A stretch of 64,000 nucleotides of DNA, from contig JACRKC010000014.1 in NCBI GenBank assembly GCA_016235555.1, positions 19,690 through 83,689 of the forward strand. The letters are read 5' to 3'. Source of the DNA: Verrucomicrobiota bacterium (lineage in GTDB: Bacteria; Verrucomicrobiota; Verrucomicrobiia; Opitutales; Opitutaceae). Below the pieces are notes generated by a model. That model was not told the DNA's origin, searched no databases, and saw only the letters and a list, made by a program, of their open reading frames with translations. Position numbers and translations under genes: made by a program. Below, one piece after another: positions 19,332 through 26,068 of the stretch. How positions within the stretch are numbered: position 1 is the stretch's first letter; each line of letters begins with the position of its first letter.

Positions 19332-19524
19332 CTTACTCGATGGCCTTAGCGGGAGAGGGTTCATGGTGGGGACTGAGTGACGGAAATCACGCAAAGGCAA
19401 CGGCCAAGTCGGGAGGGTAAGTTTTCGGAGGTGGCTGGAGGCGTCGGCGGAAGGCCTTACTGGCGGGAGTGAAAGCCTTACCTTATACCAAGCCTGCGGC
19501 AGAATGGACTATTGGGGCCCGTGG
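19332..19524. other. Non-coding spacer next to the cassette island
   Basis: No convincing gene or RNA seen. It includes short repeats of ggccttac and aagccttacc and ends in the flank (agaatggactattgggg) that also precedes the first 67-bp REP copy. Confidence 0.4.
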
Positions 19525-19591
19525 GTAGGTCGGGGTTCATCCCCGACATCCGCCGTAGGCGGACACGTGTCGGGCGTAAAGCCCGACCTAC
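19525..19591. repeat. REP-like element, copy 2 (67 bp)
   Basis: Same length and orientation as the core at 1354-1420, with nested arms tcggggttcatccccga and gtcgggcgtaaagcccgac and the linker gccgtaggcgg. Differences from copy 1 are few and mostly in the loops or paired positions, as expected of a palindrome kept for its fold. Confidence 0.85.
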
Positions 19592-19601
19592 GACCATAAG
19601 C

Positions 19602-19690
19602 CAGCCGAGGAGGGTCAAAGGCCAGCCGAGAGAGGCCAGCCGAGAGGGTCAGAAGAGCCGAGAGGGTCAGGTCTTGACTCTTGACAGACG
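19602..19690. repeat. Short tandem ccagccgag repeats and ggtcaggt element
   Basis: Four imperfect units of (c)cagccgaga with gggtca between them, ending in agagggtcaggtcttgact then cttgaca. The last part resembles the ggggtcaggt end at 18443-18474. Arrays of this kind sit beside REP palindromes and REP-associated transposases in related genomes (from memory); no transposase is present here. Confidence 0.5.
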
Positions 19691-19875
19691 CCGTCGTCGC
19701 CGGAGGGGACGCGTCTCGGGGCGGGCGGTCCGCTCGCTGGCGCTTGCGGCTGCCTGGCGCCAGGCCTCCGGGTCGCGACTCTGCGCTGCGCCTGCTGGCG
19801 TTCAACCGGGCGGACCGCCGGCTCGCGCGCGCCGCGACGAGGCTGCGCCGCGTCGCGTTTCCTTCGGGGGCCGTC
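19691..19875. other. Spacer downstream of cheD
   Basis: No gene supported. At about 19724-19750 it contains ggtccgctcgctggcgcttgc, a half-copy of the gtagccgcgag...gagtgg palindrome found intact at 20832-20893 and inside fliO. The rest is GC-rich sequence without a visible terminator. Confidence 0.35.
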
Positions 19876-20403
19876 CTACGCCGCGAGCGAGTATTCCCCG
19901 TTCATCCCGGGGGTCTTCAGCTTGATCGCGCCCGTGGCGATATCGAGGTGCACGGTGCGGTTGATCGTGCCGCCGACGTCAGAGCGCGACACGCCATAGC
20001 CGTTTTGATTCAGGTAGCTGGCCGTGGCGCGGATGTTGCGCTCGCCGATCTTGAAATTGTCGGTGCCGCTGCCGAGGACGTTGGCGCCGCCGGCGACGAA
20101 CAGGCGCAGGCGGCTGCGTTCCGCGCGCAGACCGAGCAGCGCCCGGAAGAGCAGCGGCAGGCCCGTGTCGGCAAACATCGCGGGCTGCGCCGCGGCCTTT
20201 TCCGGCGCGAGGGACGACTCCGGCAGCATCAGGTGCAGGAGGCCGCCCACGCGCGCCACCGGATCGTAGGCCACGACGCCCACGCACGAACCGAGGGCGT
20301 AGGTGCTGAGCGTGATCGCGGTGTTGTTGGAGACGCTCATGTCCCCGACGCCGATCACGACGCGTTGCGCGAACAGACCGGCGATGGTGGGTGAACCGGC
20401 CAT
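19876..20403 (-). CDS. cheD: Chemoreceptor glutamine deamidase CheD
   Basis: 175 aa, typical CheD length. CheD deamidates glutamines in methyl-accepting chemotaxis receptors and can interact with CheC-type phosphatases. The sequence carries the catalytic Cys in LGSCVGV, the catalytic His in GLLHLMLP (canonical HxMLP) and the downstream segment AGGANVLGS...IGERNIRA, with DVGGTINRTVHLDIATG near the end. It lies on the minus strand downstream of the regulator-cheB-cheR set but about 750 bp away, beyond a repeat-filled spacer, so it probably has its own promoter. No CheC, CheA or CheW is in the window. Confidence 0.93.
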   Translation of the reverse strand: MAGSPTIAGLFAQRVVIGVGDMSVSNNTAITLSTYALGSCVGVVAYDPVARVGGLLHLMLPESSLAPEKAAAQPAMFADTGLPLLFRALLGLRAERSRLRLFVAGGANVLGSGTDNFKIGERNIRATASYLNQNGYGVSRSDVGGTINRTVHLDIATGAIKLKTPGMNGEYSLAA

Positions 20404-20702
20404 GGGTTAGAGGCCGACGGCGGAGCCGTCGCGGTTGGGATGGACGAGGAGAATCATGCGTGCGCGCCGGTCTCGGGCCGGGGCGACACCGTGTGATTCG
20501 GTTCCGGGGCGGCGAAGTTGAGGTGATTCGGGGCGGGGCCGGTGGATTTTGCGGGGTCGCGCGCCGAGTGCAGCACGGTGGCGGTGCGCGTGGCCCCCGA
20601 CGCGCTGGGATGGTGGCGGGCGTAAATCCCGACGACGTGCCGGCCGCGGCTGCACTTCAACCGATGGCGCACGAGTGTCGCGACACCGGGATTTCGTGGG
20701 GT

Positions 20703-20752
20703 GTAGCCGCGAGCGTGAGCGAGTGGCTTCCGGGCGAGCCACTCGCAGCTAC
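20703..20752. repeat. gtagccgcgag palindrome, copy with short right arm
   Basis: The left arm of 24 bp (20703-20726) starts gtagccgcgagcgtgagc and ends gagtgg. The right arm (20739-20752) is the truncated complement ccactcgcagctac. Same family as 20832-20893 and the copy translated inside fliO at 38031-38094. Confidence 0.75.
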
Positions 20753-20831
20753 CCGGCGTTGCGTGTCACGTTTCTTCCGGGGCGCTGCGCTGGTGTCGCG
20801 ACACAAAAGAACCGCGACGTTGCAAGGCCTG

Positions 20832-20893
20832 GTAGCTGCGAGCGCCAGCGAGTGGCTGGCACAAGCGGTCCACTCGCTGGCGCTCGCGGCTAC
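20832..20893. repeat. gtagctgcgag palindrome, full copy
   Basis: Arms of 24 bp at 20832-20855 and 20870-20893 (ccactcgctggcgctcgcgg then ctac), complementary except at one position, around a 14-nt loop. Family member of the fliO-embedded repeat. Confidence 0.8.
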
Positions 20894-20968
20894 CTGTCAC
20901 GAGATCTCCGGGCCGCGACACTAGCGGCCTTGACCGGGCAAAGTTTGACGACGGAAGGCAAGGTCTTG

Positions 20969-21101
20969 AACCGCTGATCCGCGCTGATTTTGGGCAGCGA
21001 TGGCGACACCTCCGTGCGTGCTCCGCCTGATCGGCGGAGCGCGGCGGGACGTGGGCGTGGGCGGGGATTTCATCAGCGAAGATCAGCGAGGATCAGCGGT
21101 T
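20969..21101. repeat. Inverted repeat built from the word gctgatc
   Basis: The left side (20969-20990) is aaccgctgatccgcgctgat followed by tt. The right side (21072-21101) consists of gatcagcga repeated twice, then gatcagcggtt. The two sides can pair over about 22 bp around an 80-nt middle. It has the same word-repeat architecture as the flagellar spacer elements but uses a different word. Confidence 0.65.
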
Positions 21102-21143
21102 ACTGGTTTGGGGTTGACCGCTTGACCCACGTCTCGTCGGGCT

Positions 21144-21156
21144 GGGGCGGAGCCCC
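21144..21156 (-). terminator. Short hairpin directly after the response regulator
   Basis: ggggc-gga-gcccc, a perfect 5-bp stem with a 3-nt loop, abuts the stop codon at 21158. It has no U-tract on the transcribed strand, so termination strength is doubtful. Confidence 0.3.
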
Positions 21157-21157
21157 G

Positions 21158-22447
21158 TCAGGAATACACGAGCAGCCGCTGGCTGATCGGGGTGACCTGG
21201 TTGTGGCTGCGGATTTTGGAAATCGTGCCGGGGCTCAACGCCTGGCCTTCGCCGATGAGGAGCAAGCCGTGCGGACTGTAGATGCCGTTGGCGAGGACCA
21301 TGCCGGGCTCGAGTTCGTGCAGCATGATTTCGCGCACCTGCTTCGGCAGCTGCACCAGGTTGCTGATCTTGAGGAAGAGGCGCACGGCCTCCGGGTCGTA
21401 GACGGTGCCGGATTTGGCCAGCAGCGCGTCGATGGCGGCGCTCTTGGAGAGGCCGGATTCGAGGAAGCCGACCGCCACGGCCAGGCAGCGGGCGGGCCAG
21501 GGGATGGCATCGCCGGCGAGGCCGTCGGGGAAGCCGCGGCCGTCGTAGCGCTCGTGATGGGCGCGCACGACCTCGCCGACATCGCTGCGATTGTCGACCA
21601 GCGCGGCGAGCGTCTGGCTGTAGATCGGATGGTTGTGCAGCATCGCGGTCTCCCGCTCGGTGAGCTGCTCGGTCTTGGAGCGGAAGGCGCGGAGCATCTC
21701 GCGCGGCACGCCGATGAGGCCGAGGTCGCACAGCCACGCGGCGGAGCGCAGCGCGTGGCGTTCGGCGTCGGTGAACTTGTCGGTCCCGGCCATCTGGGTG
21801 GCGAATTCCACCAGCGCCTTCGCCTGCCCGCCGAGGATCGGGTCGTAGGTGGTGAGGATGCGGCGGCAGAGTTCGATGGAGTTCTCGTAGCTGCACGCGA
21901 GGTCGCGGTTGGCGGCGTCGAGCCGCTGGCGCTGCAGTTCGAGGTCGCGGACCTTCGCTTCGAGCGCGGCGTTGGCTTCGCGGAGCCGGCGGTTCAGCTG
22001 CTGCGTCTCGGCCTGGAGCGCCTCGTTGTGGGTGACGAGGTCGTGGCGCTGGACGGCGTTGCGGACGGTGGCGACGAGTTCTTCGCGCAGCCAGGGTTTC
22101 GCGACGAAGCGGAAGATTTCGCCCTTGTTGATCGCGTCGACGATGGTCGGCAGCGCCAGCACGGCGGTGATCAGGATGCGCGAGGCGGTGGGGCGCAGCC
22201 GGCGGCTTTCGATCAGGAAGTCGAGGCCGAGCATCTCGGGCATGCGCTGGTCGGAGATGATGACGGCGAAGTCGCGTTCCTCCAGCATGGCCAGCGCCTT
22301 GAGGGGGCTGGAGCAGGCGGCGATGTGAAAGCCCTCGCGTTCGAGCGTGAACTTCAAGGCGGTGAGCACGACCGGTTCATCATCGACGATGAGGATGGTC
22401 GGGGTGTTCGGCCCGGCGGGCGGGGGGGCGAGGTCGGAGACGCTCAT
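21158..22447 (-). CDS. Response regulator with degenerate HD-GYP output domain
   Basis: 429 aa from the ATG at 22447, which overlaps the cheB stop as ATGA; longer upstream frames only read through cheB. The N-terminal receiver domain (residues about 20-135) has the acidic pair (IVDDE), the phospho-acceptor Asp in VIISDQRMP and a closing FVAKPW. A coiled-coil linker follows (ETQQLNRRLREANAALEAKVRDLELQ), then an HD-GYP-like domain (about 210-370). Canonical HD-GYP phosphodiesterases have HDIGK and HHExxDGxGYP. Here the first motif reads CDLGL (His and Lys lost), while the second is kept as HHERYDGRGFP. It may have lost c-di-GMP hydrolysis and act by binding. Position after cheR-cheB suggests a role in the motility response. 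Confidence 0.85.
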   Translation of the reverse strand: MSVSDLAPPPAGPNTPTILIVDDEPVVLTALKFTLEREGFHIAACSSPLKALAMLEERDFAVIISDQRMPEMLGLDFLIESRRLRPTASRILITAVLALPTIVDAINKGEIFRFVAKPWLREELVATVRNAVQRHDLVTHNEALQAETQQLNRRLREANAALEAKVRDLELQRQRLDAANRDLACSYENSIELCRRILTTYDPILGGQAKALVEFATQMAGTDKFTDAERHALRSAAWLCDLGLIGVPREMLRAFRSKTEQLTERETAMLHNHPIYSQTLAALVDNRSDVGEVVRAHHERYDGRGFPDGLAGDAIPWPARCLAVAVGFLESGLSKSAAIDALLAKSGTVYDPEAVRLFLKISNLVQLPKQVREIMLHELEPGMVLANGIYSPHGLLLIGEGQALSPGTISKIRSHNQVTPISQRLLVYS

Positions 22448-23601
22448 GCGTGGGCGGCCGCGGGCACAGGCGCGGCGTTCGGGGTTTCGATGTGGCGGAC
22501 AATATACTCGGCCGCGCGCTCGAGGGGAACTTGATGCTGGGCGGCGCCGTTTTCCCAAGCGGCGCGGGGCATGCCGTAGACCACGCTGGTGGCCTCGTCC
22601 TGGGCAAAGGTGCGGGCGCCGAGCTGGCGGAGCCGGAGCAGGCCGTCCGCGCCGTCGCGCCCCATGCCGGTGAAGACGCCGGCGGTCGCGTGCGGGGCGG
22701 CCCCGCAGTCGGCGGCGGATTTGAACAGGAGGTCGACGGCCGGGCGTTGGTGCCACACCGGGGGGCCGCCGACCACGCGGGCGCGATAACCGTCGCCGCT
22801 CCACTGGAGCAGCAGGTGAAAATTGCCCGGCGCGATCAAGGCGAGGCCGGGCAGCAGCTTGTCGCCGTCGACCGCCTCCCGCACCTCGAAGGCGCAGAGT
22901 TGGTTGAGCCGGTCGGCGAAATTCTTCGAGAAGACCGGCGGGATGTGTTGCACGACCGCGATTGGAGGCAGGCCGTCCGGCAGGCGCGTGAGCACCTCGC
23001 GCAGCGCTTCCGTGCCGCCGGTCGAGGCCCCGAGGAGGATGAGCCCGCGCGGGTGGCGGGTCGCCGGGCTGGAGGCGCGGACGAGCGGGGCGGGGCGGCT
23101 GAAGTCAGGCGCGGCGACCCGGCCCGGCGGTGCGGCGGCTGGCGGTGGCACGTGGGCCGCGGCCTTCCGGACCGGGGAATCCGCCCGCGGCCCGCGGATT
23201 CTGGCACCCGCGCAGGCCTTGATCCGCGCGATGAGCTGGGGGCCGAGGTCGCCGAACGAGTAGGGGCCGCCGGGTTTGGCGAGCACATCCACCGCGCCGA
23301 GGCGCAGCGCTTCGAGCGCATAGTCGGAGCCGCGCTGGGTGAGCGAACTCATGATGATCACCGGCAGCGGCCGCTGCTCCATGATGATCTTGAGAAACGT
23401 GAGCCCGTCCATGCGCGGCATCTCGAGATCGAGCGTGAGCACGTCGGGCTGGAGCTGCTGGATCTTGTCGCGGGCGGCGTAGGGATCGATGGCGGTGCCG
23501 ACGACCTCGATGTCGGGGTCGGTCTTCAGCGCGTCGGTGACGAGCTTCCGCACGACGGCGGAGTCGTCGACGACAAGCACGCGGATGGGGCGGGCGCACA
23601 T
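22444..23601 (-). CDS. cheB: Chemotaxis protein-glutamate methylesterase CheB
   Basis: 385 aa. The N-terminal receiver domain (DDS; phospho-acceptor Asp in LTLDLEMPRMDG; switch Thr/Ser and Lys in MSSLT and LAKPGG) is joined by a Pro/Ala-rich linker to a C-terminal methylesterase domain. The catalytic triad is visible as Ser in GASTGG, His in VVQHIPP and Asp in GMGRDGADG. CheB removes methyl groups from receptor glutamates in the cytoplasm and opposes CheR. The gene follows cheR by 6 bp and overlaps the next regulator by ATGA, so the three are translationally coupled. Confidence 0.96.
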   Translation of the reverse strand: MCARPIRVLVVDDSAVVRKLVTDALKTDPDIEVVGTAIDPYAARDKIQQLQPDVLTLDLEMPRMDGLTFLKIIMEQRPLPVIIMSSLTQRGSDYALEALRLGAVDVLAKPGGPYSFGDLGPQLIARIKACAGARIRGPRADSPVRKAAAHVPPPAAAPPGRVAAPDFSRPAPLVRASSPATRHPRGLILLGASTGGTEALREVLTRLPDGLPPIAVVQHIPPVFSKNFADRLNQLCAFEVREAVDGDKLLPGLALIAPGNFHLLLQWSGDGYRARVVGGPPVWHQRPAVDLLFKSAADCGAAPHATAGVFTGMGRDGADGLLRLRQLGARTFAQDEATSVVYGMPRAAWENGAAQHQVPLERAAEYIVRHIETPNAAPVPAAAHA

Positions 23602-23607
23602 GGCAGA

Positions 23608-24450
23608 TCAGGAACCGGGCGGTTTTTGGTAGATGGCGGGGCGCACCATGCGGAGCCCGTGACGGATGTGAGTCAGACTTTCGGAGTGTCCGACCAGCAG
23701 GTAACCGCCGGGCACGAGGCGGCGGGCGAGGCGCTGGACGAGTTCCTCCTGCGTCGGGCGGTCAAAATAGATCATGACGTTGCGGCAGAAGATCACCTGA
23801 AACGGTTCGGTGAAGCGCGGCTCGCCCTCGAGGAGATTGAGGTGATGGAAATCCACCCGGTCCCGCAGGGCGGGCTTGATGCGATAGAACCCCTCCTGCG
23901 GGCCATAGCCGCGCTGGAAGTGGGCCTTCACCACCTCGGCCGGGAGCCGGGCGACCGGTTCCTCCGGATAGATGGCGGCGGTGGCGCGCGCGAGGATGCG
24001 GCGCGAGATGTCCGTGGCCTCGATGTGCCACGGCCAGGTGGGCAGGGCGCCGGCCAGCGTCATCGCGATGGAGTAGGGCTCTTCGCCGGAGGAACACGCG
24101 GCGCTCCACACGTGGAAACGCGGCCAGCGTTCGATCCGGGCGCGGGCCGACATCTCGGGCAGGATGGTCTGGCGCAGGAAGTCGAAGTGCGCCTGTTCGC
24201 GGAAGAAGAACGTGTGGTTGGTCGAGATCGCGTCGATGAGGTTGCCCAGTTCCTCCTCGGCGCCCGGCGACTGGAGCAGCTCGCAATACGCGCCGAGGCT
24301 CGGCGCATTCGTGGCGCGCAGGCGCTTGCCCAGCCGCGCCGAGACGAGCTCGCGCTTGTCAGGCCCGAGGCTGATGCGGCTGCGTTCGTAGACGAGGCCG
24401 CGGATAAACTCGAACTCGCTGTCCCTCATGAGTGTTTTGGCGGACTCCAT
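23608..24450 (-). CDS. cheR: Chemotaxis protein methyltransferase CheR
   Basis: 280 aa from the ATG at 24450 (MESAKTLM); an upstream ATG at 24495 and an internal one at 24429 are alternatives. CheR transfers methyl groups from S-adenosylmethionine to receptor glutamates. Visible are the N-terminal helical domain (FIRGLVYERSRISLGPDKRELV), the TNHTFFFRE motif, the SAM-binding VWSAACSSGEEPYSIAM, an ATDISRRIL strand and the FCRNVMIYF motif. It heads the minus-strand chemotaxis operon and is divergent from flgB, with about 250 bp between them that must hold its promoter; no clear sigma-54 or sigma-28 box for the leftward direction was found. Confidence 0.96.
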   Translation of the reverse strand: MESAKTLMRDSEFEFIRGLVYERSRISLGPDKRELVSARLGKRLRATNAPSLGAYCELLQSPGAEEELGNLIDAISTNHTFFFREQAHFDFLRQTILPEMSARARIERWPRFHVWSAACSSGEEPYSIAMTLAGALPTWPWHIEATDISRRILARATAAIYPEEPVARLPAEVVKAHFQRGYGPQEGFYRIKPALRDRVDFHHLNLLEGEPRFTEPFQVIFCRNVMIYFDRPTQEELVQRLARRLVPGGYLLVGHSESLTHIRHGLRMVRPAIYQKPPGS

Positions 24451-24671
24451 CGGCACGGTTCGGCGGAAATGAAGCGGCGGAGCGGCGGAAAACACGCAGG
24501 CCGTTTCCCGGCGGGCGCAAAAAATCCCGGTCCGCCGGCGCTGTGGTCATCGGTTGCGGCCGGGCCCGGTTGAGTGCTTTCGGCGGTGGCCGGCAAAAAA
24601 TTCCGCCTCGTCGTCGCGCCGGTTGACCGGACGTGCGGCGTCGGGCGGAAGAAACTCTATTTATTTGTCCG

Positions 24672-24683
24672 GCAATATATTGC
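24672..24683. promoter_or_regulatory. 12-bp perfect palindrome upstream of the flgB promoter
   Basis: gcaatatattgc, a perfect AT-centred palindrome 18 bp before the -24 element of the flgB promoter, in an AT-rich tract unlike the surrounding sequence. It could be an operator or activator site, but enhancer sites usually lie farther upstream, so the role is open. Confidence 0.35.
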
Positions 24684-24700
24684 GTCTGCCTGAAAAAGCG

Positions 24701-24716
24701 TGGCACCGGCTTTGCT
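24701..24716 (+). promoter_or_regulatory. Sigma-54 promoter of flgB
   Basis: TGGCACCGGCTTTGCT matches the -24/-12 consensus TGGCACGNNNNTTGCW except for one base, with correct GG-to-GC spacing. The GC at 24714-24715 predicts transcription start near 24727, 3 nt before the GTG of flgB. It should drive the long flgB-to-fliR gene set. The same sequence with one change, extending through ctaaatc, occurs inside fliK at 33901-33916. Confidence 0.85.
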
Positions 24717-24729
24717 AAATCAGGGCAAC

Positions 24730-25119
24730 GTGCTCGATCCCATCTTCCAGACCGACAACTACCAGCTTTCGCGGAAACTCCTCGACGCTGCGGCGCTGCG
24801 GCACGAGGCGATCGCCACGAATATCGCCAATGCTGAGACGCCGGGCTTTCGCCGGCTCGATCTCGCCCCCGACTTCTCCGTGCAACTGAAGGCCCGCATG
24901 GCCGCCGGGGATTTCGCCCGGACCTCCGACCGCCTCCGTCCGGTGCTCGCCGAGGACCAGACCGCCCGCAGCATCCGCCCGGACGGCACCACCGTGGAAA
25001 TCGAGCGCGAGCTGCTCGCGATGAACCGCAACGCGGTCGAATTCGATTACCTCTCCGAGGTGGTCTCCAACAACCTCAAGCAACTGCGGATCGCCATCAC
25101 CGGCCGCAATGTGGGCTGA
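24730..25119 (+). CDS. flgB: Flagellar basal-body rod protein FlgB
   Basis: 129 aa from the GTG at 24730 (V-L-D-P-I-F-Q). FlgB forms the proximal rod next to the MS ring/export gate. The hallmark rod motif is ATNIANAETPGFRR, with a C-terminal coiled-coil helix (ERELLAMNRNAVEFDYLSEV). No ATG exists before the conserved region. Frames that extend upstream would start inside the sigma-54 promoter, so GTG is preferred, with a predicted leader of only 3 nt and no ribosome-binding site. First gene of the largest flagellar block. Confidence 0.93.
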   Translation: MLDPIFQTDNYQLSRKLLDAAALRHEAIATNIANAETPGFRRLDLAPDFSVQLKARMAAGDFARTSDRLRPVLAEDQTARSIRPDGTTVEIERELLAMNRNAVEFDYLSEVVSNNLKQLRIAITGRNVG

Positions 25120-25138
25120 CCCCGGGAATCCCCTCCGC

Positions 25139-25558
25139 ATGAATCTCATCTCCGGCATCGATGTCACCGCAGGGGCGCTCAACGCCAACAAGACCCGGCT
25201 CGACATCGTCGCCCAGAACATCGCCAACGCCCAGACCACGCGCACGCTCAACGGCGGCGCGTATCAGCGGCAGATCGTCTCCTTCGAGACCGAACTCATC
25301 CGGCGCGTCGCCGGCGGCGGGCCGTCGCTCCAGAGCGTGAAGATCGGCGCGATCTCCAACGACCGCACCCCCGGCCAGCAGGTCTACAACCCGCAGCATC
25401 CCGACGCCACGCCGGACGGCCTCGTCACGATGCCCAACGTGAATCTCTCCTACGAAATGGTCGACCTCATCACCGCCTCGCGCGCCTACGAGGCCAATCT
25501 CTCGGTCGTGAAAAGCGCCCGCGAGATGGCCATGAAGGCCCTCGCGATCGGGCGCTAG
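25139..25558 (+). CDS. flgC: Flagellar basal-body rod protein FlgC
   Basis: 139 aa. Proximal rod protein with the N-terminal rod motif (AQNIANAQTTRT, a variant of ANNxANxxTxG), central VYNPQHPDATPDGLV, typical of FlgC, and the C-terminal EMVDLITASRAYEANL rod helix. The start at 25139 (MNLISGI) lies 20 bp after the flgB stop; a longer frame overlapping flgB lacks similarity. Exported by the flagellar type III system without a cleaved signal. Confidence 0.95.
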   Translation: MNLISGIDVTAGALNANKTRLDIVAQNIANAQTTRTLNGGAYQRQIVSFETELIRRVAGGGPSLQSVKIGAISNDRTPGQQVYNPQHPDATPDGLVTMPNVNLSYEMVDLITASRAYEANLSVVKSAREMAMKALAIGR

Positions 25559-25563
25559 TTCAT

Positions 25564-25660
25564 AGCTGAGAGTTGAGAGCTGAGCCGCGAACCAACCAAC
25601 CACCAACCTACCCAAACCCGCGTTGACTTCCGCTCAACTCTCAACCCTCCGCTCTCAACT
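25564..25660. repeat. gagagttga-word inverted repeat between flgC and fliE
   Basis: The left side (25564-25584) is agctgagagttgagagctga followed by g. The right side (25633-25660) is ctcaactctcaaccctccgc then tctcaact. The sides are complementary through repeated gagagttga/tcaactctc words. It fills nearly the whole spacer and ends 7 bp before the fliE start. Related elements lie at 35921-36010 and 47592-47706. Confidence 0.8.
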
Positions 25661-25667
25661 TTAACCC

Positions 25668-26000
25668 ATGACACCCGTCGGCTCCGTCCACCCCCTCCAG
25701 TCAGGCGCCCTCCAGCGCATCGACGCGCCGCTGCCGAAGATCAGCCTGCCGTCCGCCCTGCCCCAGACCGGCGCGCCCACGCAGGGCTTCGGCGCCATGC
25801 TCGACGGTCTGGTCGCCACCGTGAGCGACAAGCAGCAGGTGGCCACCACCATGACGCGCCAGGTCCTGCTCGGCGATACCGACCAGCTCCACCAGAGCGT
25901 GATCGCGATGCAGGAGGCCGGCGTCGCGTTCTCCATGATGGTCGAGGTGCGCAACAAGCTCGTCGAGTCCTACCAGGAACTCATGCGCATGCAGGTCTGA
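25668..26000 (+). CDS. fliE: Flagellar hook-basal body protein FliE
   Basis: 110 aa. FliE links the MS ring to the rod and is an early export substrate. The family core is present: FGAMLDGLVATVSDKQQ, then LHQSVIAMQEAGVAFSMMVEVRNKLVESYQELMRMQV ending at the C-terminus. Start at 25668 follows the inverted-repeat spacer. It sits in the conserved flgB-flgC-fliE-fliF order. Confidence 0.94.
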   Translation: MTPVGSVHPLQSGALQRIDAPLPKISLPSALPQTGAPTQGFGAMLDGLVATVSDKQQVATTMTRQVLLGDTDQLHQSVIAMQEAGVAFSMMVEVRNKLVESYQELMRMQV

Positions 26001-26068
26001 GCCCGCCTCCTCTCACTCTTTCCTCTTTCTCTTAATCTTTCTCTCCGCCCGCTCCCGCGCTCCGTCCC
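26001..26068. repeat. Pyrimidine-rich spacer before fliF
   Basis: Almost entirely C and T on the plus strand (cctctttctcttaatctttc), built from short tcttt/ctctt words, one-sided with no complementary arm. It contains no purine-rich ribosome-binding site before the GTG of fliF. Confidence 0.5.

Larger units (their letters stand above)
20404..21143. other. Long repeat-rich spacer between cheD and the response regulator
   Basis: This 740-bp stretch contains three palindromic repeats annotated separately (20703-20752, 20832-20893, 20969-21101). A minus-strand frame of 72 codons (20672-20454) with GC-biased third positions is the only coding hint. It has no recognisable domain and overlaps a partly palindromic stretch, so it is not called a gene. 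The promoter of cheD should lie here, but none is recognisable. Confidence 0.45.

Noticed and set aside
20454..20672. 72-codon minus-strand frame upstream of cheD
   Set aside because: GC-biased third positions hint at coding, but no motif, no clear start signal and a partly palindromic sequence. Mentioned only in the spacer entry.
24588..24606. Leftward sigma-54-like sequence before cheR (aggcggaattttttgc)
   Set aside because: The distance between the GG and GC dinucleotides is one base too long and the -24 box is poor.
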